Source of the DNA: Rhabdobacter roseus
Lineage (GTDB): Bacteria > Bacteroidota > Bacteroidia > Cytophagales > Spirosomataceae
Direction of reading: 5' to 3'
Length of the DNA: 64,000 nt
Assembly: GCF_014202275.1 (NCBI RefSeq)
Contig: NZ_JACHGF010000004.1
Location: forward strand, 456,928-520,927
Position numbers and translations under genes: made by a program. Positions 1 to 8,284 of this stretch are shown here, piece by piece; position 1 is the stretch's first letter, and every line of letters starts with the position of its first letter. The notes below the pieces were generated by a model. It worked only from the letters and a program-made list of their open reading frames with translations, searched no databases and had not been told where the DNA came from.

Positions 1-714
1 CAGCTCTACAAAAAGGTTGACGGTATTATTGCTGTGGGTCGAATCTATTTTTATGATTAAATAGTCGGGATTAAAATAGTAGTACCCTCTGGTTTTCAGG
101 ATGCGGTCGATGCGCTGACGCTCCTCTCGCACTACCTCGAAGCGGTAAGGGTCCCCAGTCTTGAAGCGCGTTCTTCGTTGGGTACTTAGTAAGTCTTTAC
201 TAAACTGGCTGCTGTCCCGCACCACGAAGGTGACGGAATCGATGTAGTAGCGGGGTTTAAGATAAGCCGTGTAGTGAGCCTCCACCGTACGCTTTTTTTT
301 CTCGACTAGTTCGCCCGTGGCGCTGGAGCGAAAGTACCCCTCGTTGTTCAGGTACCCCGTAATGACCCCCACGTTGGCTGCCACAATCCGCTGGGTAGCA
401 AACACGGGAGGTTCTCCGAATTTTCTGCGAAACCAGTTCCGAAAACCTTTCTCCTTTTTAGGCTCGCCAATCCAGTAGTGAAGCCAGACTTTGTACGGAA
501 AGCCAAAAAGGGTTTTGTTTGGAGCGGGGCGTAAAAGGTCTTCCAGGGGGCCTTCGAGGTTGGCAACGTATCTGCGGGAGGTCGAATCGGACTCTACTTT
601 TACCTTCCCGCCAACGTACAGGCTTTCGCCCTGGGGTATATAGCGATCAATGGAGCAGCCGCCCAAAACTAAACCTAATAAGCTAATATAAAAGAGATTA
701 GAAGTCAATTTCAT
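1..714 (-). CDS. tamL: Translocation and assembly module lipoprotein TamL (partial, C-terminus beyond window)
   Basis: The frame is open from the ATG at 714 to the left window edge, about 238 codons. The product starts with a short hydrophobic stretch ending in a lipobox (LVLGGC), so a lipoprotein of the outer membrane is expected. It continues with a charged N-terminal region (GESLYVGGKVKVES) and POTRA-like material with NEGYF, YYIDSVTF and RGYYYFNPDY, typical of BamA/TamA-type surface antigen proteins. The ATG overlaps the stop of the upstream tamB as ATGA, so the two are translationally coupled. In Bacteroidota the lipidated TamA relative next to tamB is called TamL, and the pair is thought to serve envelope biogenesis. 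The beta-barrel is not in the window. The family call is firm; the exact role is inferred from family and neighbour. Confidence 0.85.
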   Translation of the reverse strand, partial: MKLTSNLFYISLLGLVLGGCSIDRYIPQGESLYVGGKVKVESDSTSRRYVANLEGPLEDLLRPAPNKTLFGFPYKVWLHYWIGEPKKEKGFRNWFRRKFGEPPVFATQRIVAANVGVITGYLNNEGYFRSSATGELVEKKKRTVEAHYTAYLKPRYYIDSVTFVVRDSSQFSKDLLSTQRRTRFKTGDPYRFEVVREERQRIDRILKTRGYYYFNPDYLIIKIDSTHSNNTVNLFVEL

Positions 715-3700
715 TGTTCTTGCTTTTGGAACAGTTCGCGGATCTTGTCATAATCGAGGGTAAGGATAAAGCCTACTCCGGTTTCGATGATGAATCCTTG
801 CAAAACAGCCTGGTATTGGTTTTTACGGTAAGCTCGGAGCATGTAGCGGTTGTCGCGGGTTAGGGCGTAGTTGACCGCCAGGTTATCAAAAAGCTCGGTG
901 GATCCGGGGGCTGAGGTGTTTGAATTTTCCAATTCGAAGTTACGCCCGACGGATACGGTCAGCCGATCGTTCAGGAAACCTTTGCTGAGCCCTACGTTAA
1001 GGTCGGTCCGGTTGCCGGCTAAGGCATCGGAGGTAGAGTTCAAGTTAAAATTAAGATCCACCCCTTTCACCAGGCCGCCAGCCAGCAGGTTGAGCTGTTC
1101 GGTGAGTAGCTGACTTACACTTTGCCGCGCTACGGCTTCGGCGCTAAAACCACCCGAAGACGCCGAGGAGGCCTGCTCGGTCATGAATTTATTCAGTACC
1201 AGCAGGGCAAATACTTGCTTGTTCATTTCAGCCTCGTTGTTCTGCAGTTGTACCAGCAAGGTATTTATTTGCTCAATATCCTCTCGGCCAAGCTGCTCGG
1301 AGGCCCGAATGTCGAAGCTGATGATCGGGCTTTCCAAACTACCCTGCATTTTGAGCAGTACGTCAAAAGGTACTTTGCCAAATTGGGCACCTCCCTGCCC
1401 CAGGGCAGCGGGGTCAGCTTGTACGGTGTACACGGCCGTGATGTTTACGTCTGCTTTCATAGGGTCGCCGGTCCAGGTGAGTTGGCTCCCTTTTTGAATG
1501 GTAAATTGGCGCTTAAGTACCTCGAGCGTGAGGTCGTAGGAGCCCTCCGTAAGTTCGTATAAGCCCACCAGGTACAGTTCCCCGTTGGGGGCAATTCCGG
1601 TGTTGAGCTGGGCGTTTCCACTTACTTTAAGGTTGTCACCGTTCAGCTCATCAATGATGATCGTGAATTTGGACTTGTCGTCGGCCTCGATGTTGAGCGA
1701 CATTTCGGAGGCAAACTCAATGGTTGGGGCCTTAGCAGCGGCCAGTGAGTCGGCCTGCTCCATGCTACCGGGATTACTCATATCCACAAACTGAATCACC
1801 CCTTCGGTAGCCTCGGCACCCGCTGCGTCATCGGGCAGAATCACCGTAATGTCACTGCCAGGCCGGAGCCGAATGGTCCCGTCGATGATTGATTCCGAGC
1901 CTTTTCCTTTAATATTCAAATTGGCGTCAATAAGGCCTTTGCCGTAAAAAAAGTCGTTCTCGCGGCGGGTGGCGTTAAGTACCGTAAAGTCATGCGCCTC
2001 GATGTTCATGTCGTAAGCGATATCCGGCAAGTCAGCTATGTTGACACTCCCGTTCACCTCCAGATTTTGGTTAAGCGAATCGGTCACTACAAAGTTGTTG
2101 AATACAATTTTCTGCCCTTCAAAGGCAATCTTTCGCTGATTGATCAGGTACCTGGCCCCCAGCTGAGCTACCGTAAAAGATACGCTGTCAAAAGAAACGG
2201 CACCGTTTAGCTCCGGACTCGTAGCGGCCCCCCGAATGGTCGCTTGGCCGGAAAGCGAGCCCTGAGCGCGGCGCAATTGCCCAAAACTGAAGGCTTCGAT
2301 GGTTTCCGCACCCAGCTTCTTAAGGTTTAGGGTAAAGTCCAGCGGTTTTTCGGAGTCGAGCAGGTAGTCTCCGGTGATGGTCATGTCGTTGTTGCGGCTC
2401 AGCAGAGTTACCTCCGCCGAAATCCGGTCGGCCGTTTCGTTGGTAGCCTTTACGGTCAGGTCGCCAATGGCAATTTGCGTAACGGCCAGGTCATTGATGA
2501 CCAGGTCGCCGGTGAAGGAGGGCGATTCCATGTAATCCCTGACGATGATATCGCCGTTCAGCTTACCGGCCGCCAGGGTGGTGTCCTGCGTTACCAGCGC
2601 TACGAAGGGACCAATGGCAATGCTATCGGCTACAATCTCGATGGGGCCATTGGGTTCGTCGGTGGTGGAGTTGATAAGGAACTTTTGATCTTCCAGGCCA
2701 ATGGAGAAATTGCGTACCAGCAAGCCATCCGCACCGTATTGAATATAGCCCGTCGAATCGGTTTGCCAGGGCTGGTAGTCCAGCAGGAGCTCATCGCGCA
2801 GGTTAAAGCGGTACTGCCCCTCGTTATAGGCCAGATGTCCGGCCAGTGCGTGGCGGTTATCGTCCAGCGAATCTTTTACTACAAAATTAAAAATGACGTC
2901 GTTGTTGATAATATCTCCTTCCAGCGAGGCCCGGCGCATCCGGAAGCCACTGCTCAGTAGTTCCCCTACGTTTGCGGTAAAATTGGCTTCGGTACCTACT
3001 CCACTTAAATTAAAGGTCGTATTGCTTATCCGCATGGTATCGTACTCGATCAACGGTGCGACCAGGTCCAGGCGGAGAGAGGTGTCGGCCTGGCTGCTGA
3101 CGCGGGCATCGAAACGCACCGTATCGAGCTTGGTGAGGGCGGGCACAAACGATTGCAGCACCGGGTGGTGGGCCAGGCGGGCGTTTATCTCGAAATCGTA
3201 CGGCTGGGTAGGAGCCTGAACGGAATCCGAAACCACAAAGTATTTGTTCACCTCCGTCAGTACCATATCACCGAGTTCGGGGTACGTGAAAGTACCTTGC
3301 AGGCGTGCCTTCAGAAAGGGTGATTCCAGCGTAGCTTCGCGGCCATTTTCTACGTTCCGTAGGTTGATGGCAAGGCTATCAACGGCAATGGGATTTCCCT
3401 CCTGGGTCAGAACGAAGTTTTGTACCACGATGCTTCCCAACGGATTTTCGGGATTGGTAGACGACATGTCGACGTTGATGTTTCCCTGGATACGCAGATC
3501 CTGCTCGTAGAGATTGAGGGCCAGTAGGTTTAGGCGCTCGATGCTGGCGTCGGCTTTAACGGCGGGGTACTCCTGCGAAATGTCGGCATTGGCGCTAAGC
3601 TGCACTGCTACGTTTTCGTCGTTGAGGGAAGCTTCAAAATCGACTAAACCTTTATCAATGTTTCCTTTTAGAGCCAGATTATTGTAAGTATATCCTTTCA

Positions 3701-5636
3701 GGCTGGCGCTTTGTACGGTGCCATTCAGGCGGGCCTGCATGGTAGCGGGCTCGAAACCCTGCCCGTTTACGTCCGTAGACAAGGTGATTTTACCCATTTC
3801 TTCGGGTGGCTGCTTCAGGAAGGTACCCATGTCAAACTCCTGAAAACTGAGGGTGCCGTTGTAGGTAGCCAGGCTAGGGTTGGTGCTGTTTTTGATGTTG
3901 CCGTTAAAAGAGCCATTACCCAGGGAAGTACCCAGCGTCGCGTCCATGGTCAAATCCTGCAAAGTACCCTGGATTTTGCCTGTGAGGTTAATGCGCTCCG
4001 GAAGTTCGATAGAAGCGGGGATGGCATCGGCAGGAGCCAGGCTCAGTAAGTCGGAGCGGGTGGAAGAAAGCTCGTCCAGGCTGAGATCTACGGCCAGGCG
4101 ATCGGTGTCGGGCAGGCCCTGAATGCGGCCGTTGAGCCGCAGCCGGGTACCGTTGAGCGTTTGGAAATTAATATTGGACAGCAGAAGGTTATTGACCGTG
4201 CCCGTCACGAGCCCGCTCCCTTGCAACGAGGCGTTGGGATTTTTATCAAACGGAGGTACTTCGGCCAGGTCGGGCGAAAGCATGAGCAGATCCCGAAAAG
4301 CCACCTGGCTATTGGTAAGGCGCATCCGCACCTGTACCTGACCTATGTTTTCGGTTAGCTGCTCCTGGTTGCGGTACCGTAGTACAAGCTCGTCCCGGAT
4401 GGTCGTGTTGGGGGTCTTGATATACAGGTTTTTCAGGTAGGTCTGCTGGGTGGCGTAAGTGAAGTCGGTCCGTAGCTCCTGCAACACAAAGCCGCTTTTC
4501 TCGCGGAAAGCCGCCCGGCCCAGCTGCCCGGCAATGCTATCGGGCGCAAAAACGAAGCCTGTCATATCTACGACGAGCCCCTGTACATCCAAGTGGGCAA
4601 AATCGAGGCCTTTGGGCTGGCGGGGCTCGTTGAAGTCGTCGTACCGAAGGTTGACGCCCGCTACCTTAAGCTCACCTACCCGCACGTTCCAGCCCGCCGA
4701 GGCGGTATCTGCCGCAGCGGCCGTCGGTTCATCCTCTGGTTTTTTAGGTTGTTGAGAAAAGGCTACGTAGGTACTTGTGTTTTCCAGCAGTAGGTTTCGG
4801 ATGTCCAGTCGTTGATTATTGAGGTCGGTATGGTCTACGTGGCCGGCCAGTCGGCCCAGGGTTAGCCCGTTTTTCAGGCCACCTACTTCGTCCACAAACG
4901 TCCAATTAAAATTACGAATATCCAGGTCACCTACTTTTACGTCCAGGGTATCGGCAGGATCAGCGGGCTGTGCTGGTGTGGTGGGTGTTTCTGTTTTGAC
5001 CAATGCTTCGTAAAGCCGAAGGTCTGCCCGGGCTCCGTTCACCACGAAGCGGTCGGGGTGGTACTGCGACCGGGTAGGATTAAACTTACTGAAATAAACC
5101 TGCGCGAGGTTGATGTTGGCGTCGGCGTCAGTACCAATAACAGCATCGCGGTAGGTGAGGTGTACCCGCTTGAGGGTTAGCTCGTTCAGCCGCATTTCCA
5201 GCGGCTCGGAAGTAGTGTCGGCCGGGGTATCTGTATCCGAGGCGAAGGCATCTATAATAAATTGAAAATTAAAGGTCGTGTCGGGCAGGGTGCGGTTTAT
5301 TTTAGCGCGCATGCCTTCCAGCTCAATCGTATTCAAGGCTACATTCCCTTTCACCAGCCCCCACATATCCAGGTTTACGTACAGGCGCTCACCCGACACC
5401 AGGGTGTCTCCTTGGGTATCTTCCAGGTACACTCCCTCTATGGCGACCCAGTCGGGAAAACTGAACCGAATAGCTTCAATATCCAGGCGGGTTCCCAGCT
5501 TTCTTCGGAGGTACAAAGTACCCTGCTTGGTAAGAAACTCCTGCCCGGCGGGTGTTTGTATTCCCCAAAGTAGTACGCCTACCAGCAGAATGATCACCAG
5601 GAAAATGATGGCTATTACGGTTACAACTTTTTTCAT
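711..5636 (-). CDS. tamB: Translocation/assembly module protein TamB (DUF490 family)
   Basis: A very large protein (1641 aa from the chosen start) with one N-terminal membrane anchor (MKKVVTVIAIIFLVIILLVG) followed by a long repetitive beta-rich periplasmic body, as in the AsmA/TamB group of bridge-like lipid or protein transfer proteins. The last 400 or so residues, with the stretch around LKVSGNAQLN and the ending GVGFILTLDYDKIRELF, fit the TamB C-terminal (DUF490) domain. I chose the ATG at 5636 because it sits directly before the lysine-rich anchor; an upstream in-frame start at 5648 adds only MVCF. The stop overlaps the tamL ATG by 4 nt. It is expected to span the periplasm and work with TamL at the outer membrane. 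The family is clear; the cargo is unknown. Confidence 0.9.
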   Translation of the reverse strand: MKKVVTVIAIIFLVIILLVGVLLWGIQTPAGQEFLTKQGTLYLRRKLGTRLDIEAIRFSFPDWVAIEGVYLEDTQGDTLVSGERLYVNLDMWGLVKGNVALNTIELEGMRAKINRTLPDTTFNFQFIIDAFASDTDTPADTTSEPLEMRLNELTLKRVHLTYRDAVIGTDADANINLAQVYFSKFNPTRSQYHPDRFVVNGARADLRLYEALVKTETPTTPAQPADPADTLDVKVGDLDIRNFNWTFVDEVGGLKNGLTLGRLAGHVDHTDLNNQRLDIRNLLLENTSTYVAFSQQPKKPEDEPTAAAADTASAGWNVRVGELKVAGVNLRYDDFNEPRQPKGLDFAHLDVQGLVVDMTGFVFAPDSIAGQLGRAAFREKSGFVLQELRTDFTYATQQTYLKNLYIKTPNTTIRDELVLRYRNQEQLTENIGQVQVRMRLTNSQVAFRDLLMLSPDLAEVPPFDKNPNASLQGSGLVTGTVNNLLLSNINFQTLNGTRLRLNGRIQGLPDTDRLAVDLSLDELSSTRSDLLSLAPADAIPASIELPERINLTGKIQGTLQDLTMDATLGTSLGNGSFNGNIKNSTNPSLATYNGTLSFQEFDMGTFLKQPPEEMGKITLSTDVNGQGFEPATMQARLNGTVQSASLKGYTYNNLALKGNIDKGLVDFEASLNDENVAVQLSANADISQEYPAVKADASIERLNLLALNLYEQDLRIQGNINVDMSSTNPENPLGSIVVQNFVLTQEGNPIAVDSLAINLRNVENGREATLESPFLKARLQGTFTYPELGDMVLTEVNKYFVVSDSVQAPTQPYDFEINARLAHHPVLQSFVPALTKLDTVRFDARVSSQADTSLRLDLVAPLIEYDTMRISNTTFNLSGVGTEANFTANVGELLSSGFRMRRASLEGDIINNDVIFNFVVKDSLDDNRHALAGHLAYNEGQYRFNLRDELLLDYQPWQTDSTGYIQYGADGLLVRNFSIGLEDQKFLINSTTDEPNGPIEIVADSIAIGPFVALVTQDTTLAAGKLNGDIIVRDYMESPSFTGDLVINDLAVTQIAIGDLTVKATNETADRISAEVTLLSRNNDMTITGDYLLDSEKPLDFTLNLKKLGAETIEAFSFGQLRRAQGSLSGQATIRGAATSPELNGAVSFDSVSFTVAQLGARYLINQRKIAFEGQKIVFNNFVVTDSLNQNLEVNGSVNIADLPDIAYDMNIEAHDFTVLNATRRENDFFYGKGLIDANLNIKGKGSESIIDGTIRLRPGSDITVILPDDAAGAEATEGVIQFVDMSNPGSMEQADSLAAAKAPTIEFASEMSLNIEADDKSKFTIIIDELNGDNLKVSGNAQLNTGIAPNGELYLVGLYELTEGSYDLTLEVLKRQFTIQKGSQLTWTGDPMKADVNITAVYTVQADPAALGQGGAQFGKVPFDVLLKMQGSLESPIISFDIRASEQLGREDIEQINTLLVQLQNNEAEMNKQVFALLVLNKFMTEQASSASSGGFSAEAVARQSVSQLLTEQLNLLAGGLVKGVDLNFNLNSTSDALAGNRTDLNVGLSKGFLNDRLTVSVGRNFELENSNTSAPGSTELFDNLAVNYALTRDNRYMLRAYRKNQYQAVLQGFIIETGVGFILTLDYDKIRELFQKQEQ

Positions 5637-5703
5637 AAAGCATACCAAATCTCCCGAGCGCCGAGCAAGTAGCCAAAACTACCGGGAGGTACCTAAAAAA
5701 AAC

Positions 5704-6438
5704 TTATCGCTTAAAATACTCGGGATTGATCGCCTCATTTATGGCGAGTGAGGCCGTCGTTACTTTAATGGCCTTCTTATCTTTGGTGTTAGTCTCGACG
5801 GCAGCGGCGGGGTACATAATTCCGTATTTGGACTTTGTATAATTGGAATAATCCGTTACGGTCTCGACGCCCCCTTCGAGTTGTTTTTCGCGAACAAGCA
5901 GCCCTGAACCGGCATCAAAATAAAGGTTGTATCGCACGTCTTTGCTCTGCAATTCTACCTGATGTACCGGCTTGCCGTTGAGGGTTTCGGTACCTACCAG
6001 CGTGGCCACGTAGCCGCGGGTTTGGTAGTTTAGGAAAGGCACCAACAGATCGTACATTTCGGCGCGCATGCTGGTCTGCTCGGCTTTGCCCAGGTCATTT
6101 ACCTGGTACTTGGTCACCTTATCGCCGCTTCCGAGCGGGATCTTCAGCCAGCCATCGTTGCCCTTCACGGCGTAAACAAAGCCGCGCTTCATAATGATTT
6201 TCGACTTGTGCATGGCCTGCTCGGGCAGCGATACGTACACCTCGGCATCGTAGTCGGCCGAGGTACCTGCGCGGTAGGAGCGCTGCATCGAGTACGTTTT
6301 TATATTGTCCCAAAGGGCTTTGCCGCCGGTGGCGTCGTAGTACTTATTGAAGACGGAGTCGACCGTGATTTTGGATTGGGCCAGGGAAAGAGTGGAGCCA
6401 ATAAGAATAAACAGAAGGGTAGAGAGGGTACTTTTCAT
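5704..6438 (-). CDS. Exported LolA-like outer membrane lipoprotein-sorting family protein
   Basis: The 244-aa product begins with a signal peptide (MKSTLSTLLFILIGSTLSLAQ) and is then a soluble beta-rich protein. It has the YYDATGGKALWDNIKTY start and the AGSGLLVREK and SKYGIMYPAA stretches seen in Bacteroidota proteins annotated as outer membrane lipoprotein-sorting proteins. This is the same general fold as LolA/LolB, but it is not the canonical LolA; that role better fits the gene at 15382. It lies 67 bp upstream of tamB on the same strand and could be cotranscribed with tamB-tamL, which would fit an envelope role. The substrate cannot be told from sequence. Confidence 0.7.
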   Translation of the reverse strand: MKSTLSTLLFILIGSTLSLAQSKITVDSVFNKYYDATGGKALWDNIKTYSMQRSYRAGTSADYDAEVYVSLPEQAMHKSKIIMKRGFVYAVKGNDGWLKIPLGSGDKVTKYQVNDLGKAEQTSMRAEMYDLLVPFLNYQTRGYVATLVGTETLNGKPVHQVELQSKDVRYNLYFDAGSGLLVREKQLEGGVETVTDYSNYTKSKYGIMYPAAAVETNTKDKKAIKVTTASLAINEAINPEYFKR

Positions 6439-6808
6439 GATACTTGGCTTGCTTTTTATGTACGTAATCGTGTATACTGGTAGCGGAGGGAAGCCTGTAA
6501 GGTAATACCCTTGCTGGTACTATTCAAACGAAAAAAAGCCGAACTTGTGTAAAGTATGCTTTCTTTTGAGGTACTTGGTCGGGTATTGCTTCACTTACTA
6601 TACTAGATTTTACAAAAATTGTTCCAGTATGAGGAAAGGCCACCGCTGCGATTTTGCCCGGCCGCAGTCGATGACAACCGAAACGAACTGAGGAATTTCG
6701 GGGAGCTGTGAGCCGCAGCGCTCGTTGCGTTTTCGCCAGGTAGTGGAGGTACTTTGGACAGGTAGTTTAAAGCGTTTATTTTTTTTAAATAAAATCTCAC
6801 TTAGAATT
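6439..6808. other. Intergenic region between divergent genes (370 bp)
   Basis: This spacer separates the minus-strand LolA-like gene from the plus-strand cystathionine beta-synthase gene and should carry promoters for both. It holds scattered GGTACTT words and an AT-rich run (6777-6800) just ahead of the plus-strand ATG. I see no gene, RNA or strong inverted repeat in it. Confidence 0.5.
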
Positions 6809-8182
6809 ATGCAGTACTACAACTCAATCATAGAAACCATTGGTAACACGCCCCTGGTAAAGCTGCAGCGCGTTACGAAGGGAATTAAAGGTACCATCCT
6901 GGCCAAGGTAGAGTACTTCAATCCGGGTAATTCGGTCAAGGACCGCATGGCAATCCGGATGGTTGAAGATGCCGAGAAGGACGGTACCTTGCGGCCCGGC
7001 GGGACGATCATCGAAGGGACCAGTGGCAACACCGGCATGGGCCTGGCGCTGGCGGCCATTGCCAAGGGCTACAAGTGCATTTTTACGATGGCCGACAAGC
7101 AGTCGCAGGAGAAGATCGATATTCTGAGGGCGGTGGGCGCGGAGGTGGTGGTATGCCCTACCAACGTACTGCCCGACGATCCGCGCAGCTACTACTCGGT
7201 GGCCCGTAAGCTGAACCAGGATATTCCCAATTCGCTGTATCCCAACCAATACGACAACCCTTCCAACGCCATAGCGCACTACGAAACAACGGGGCCGGAG
7301 ATCTGGCAGCAAACGGAGGGGCGCATTACGCACTTCGCTACGGGCGTGGGAACGGGCGGCACCGCCAGCGGTACCAGCAAGTACCTCAAGGAGCAAAAGG
7401 CCGAGGTAGTTACCCTGGGGATTGATACCTACGGGTCGGTTTTTAAAAAATACAAGGAAACGGGAATTTTCGATGAGAAAGAGATATTCCCCTACCTTAC
7501 GGAGGGGATCGGTGAGGATATTTTGCCCAAAAACGTCGATTTTGATTTGATCGACCATTTCATCAAAGTTACGGATAAAGATGCGGCCATCATGACCCGC
7601 CGCCTGGCGCGCGAAGAGGGGCTCTTTGTGGGCTGGAGCTGCGGCTCGGCGGTGCACGGGGCGCTCGAGTATGCCCGGCAGTACTTATCCGACGATGACG
7701 TGATGGTGATTATCCTGCCCGACCACGGTACCCGTTACCTGAACAAAATCTATAACGATACCTGGATGAAGGACCACGGCTTTCTGGAACGTACCTACGC
7801 TACGGCCCGCGACATTGTCCAACAAAAAAATAGCCACGGCGCGCTCTTGACGGTCAGGACCGACACCAAAATAGACGAGGCCATCAGCCTGCTGAACCGG
7901 GAAAGTATCTCCCAGCTGCCGGTCGTGAATGCCGAGCAGGAAGTAGTAGGCAGCCTCACGGATTCGGTGATCCTGCACCGCCTGATCGAAAACCCAGAAG
8001 TACGTCAGCACACCGTAGAAGAGGTGATGGACAAGCCCTTTAAGTTTGTGGCCCTGGATAGTACTGTAGATACGCTTTCGTCGCTCATCGACCGGGAAAA
8101 CAAAGCCCTGCTGGTACGGGATGAAGCCAATCGGGTACATATCATTACCCAGGCCGACCTACTGGCCGCCATGACGAGCTAA
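6809..8182 (+). CDS. PLP-dependent cystathionine beta-synthase with C-terminal CBS domain pair
   Basis: A 457-aa fold-type II PLP enzyme. The N-terminal domain opens with IGNTPLVKL. It has the PLP lysine in NPGNSVKDRM (about residue 44), the substrate loop GTSGNTGMG and the phosphate-binding loop GVGTGGTASGTSKYL. Residues from about 345 form two CBS domains (LLTVRTDTKIDEAISLLNRE and TVEEVMDKPFKFV), which usually bind adenosine ligands and regulate activity. This layout matches cystathionine beta-synthase rather than plain cysteine synthase: it condenses homocysteine with serine (or acetylserine) in transsulfuration. The ATG at 6809 was chosen because it starts the conserved domain; an in-frame upstream start at 6725 would add 28 non-conserved residues. 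The gene stands alone and ends at a strong hairpin terminator at 8211. Confidence 0.88.
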   Translation: MQYYNSIIETIGNTPLVKLQRVTKGIKGTILAKVEYFNPGNSVKDRMAIRMVEDAEKDGTLRPGGTIIEGTSGNTGMGLALAAIAKGYKCIFTMADKQSQEKIDILRAVGAEVVVCPTNVLPDDPRSYYSVARKLNQDIPNSLYPNQYDNPSNAIAHYETTGPEIWQQTEGRITHFATGVGTGGTASGTSKYLKEQKAEVVTLGIDTYGSVFKKYKETGIFDEKEIFPYLTEGIGEDILPKNVDFDLIDHFIKVTDKDAAIMTRRLAREEGLFVGWSCGSAVHGALEYARQYLSDDDVMVIILPDHGTRYLNKIYNDTWMKDHGFLERTYATARDIVQQKNSHGALLTVRTDTKIDEAISLLNRESISQLPVVNAEQEVVGSLTDSVILHRLIENPEVRQHTVEEVMDKPFKFVALDSTVDTLSSLIDRENKALLVRDEANRVHIITQADLLAAMTS

Positions 8183-8210
8183 GGTTCGGGAAAGAGGATT
8201 CGTTCAAAAA

Positions 8211-8258
8211 GTCAGGGGGTACTTTGCCATAAACCGCAAAGTACCCCCTGACTTTTTT
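8211..8258. terminator. Intrinsic terminator, bidirectional, with GTAC stem
   Basis: A perfect 17-bp stem: GTCAGGGGGTACTTTGC at 8211-8227 pairs with its reverse complement at 8236-8252, with an 8-nt loop. It is preceded by AAAAA and followed by TTTTTT, so it can terminate the plus-strand gene and the convergent TonB receptor gene. The stem contains GGTACTTT/AAAGTACC. Confidence 0.92.
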
Positions 8259-8284
8259 GAAAGCTCGTGAATGAGGCCGATCGA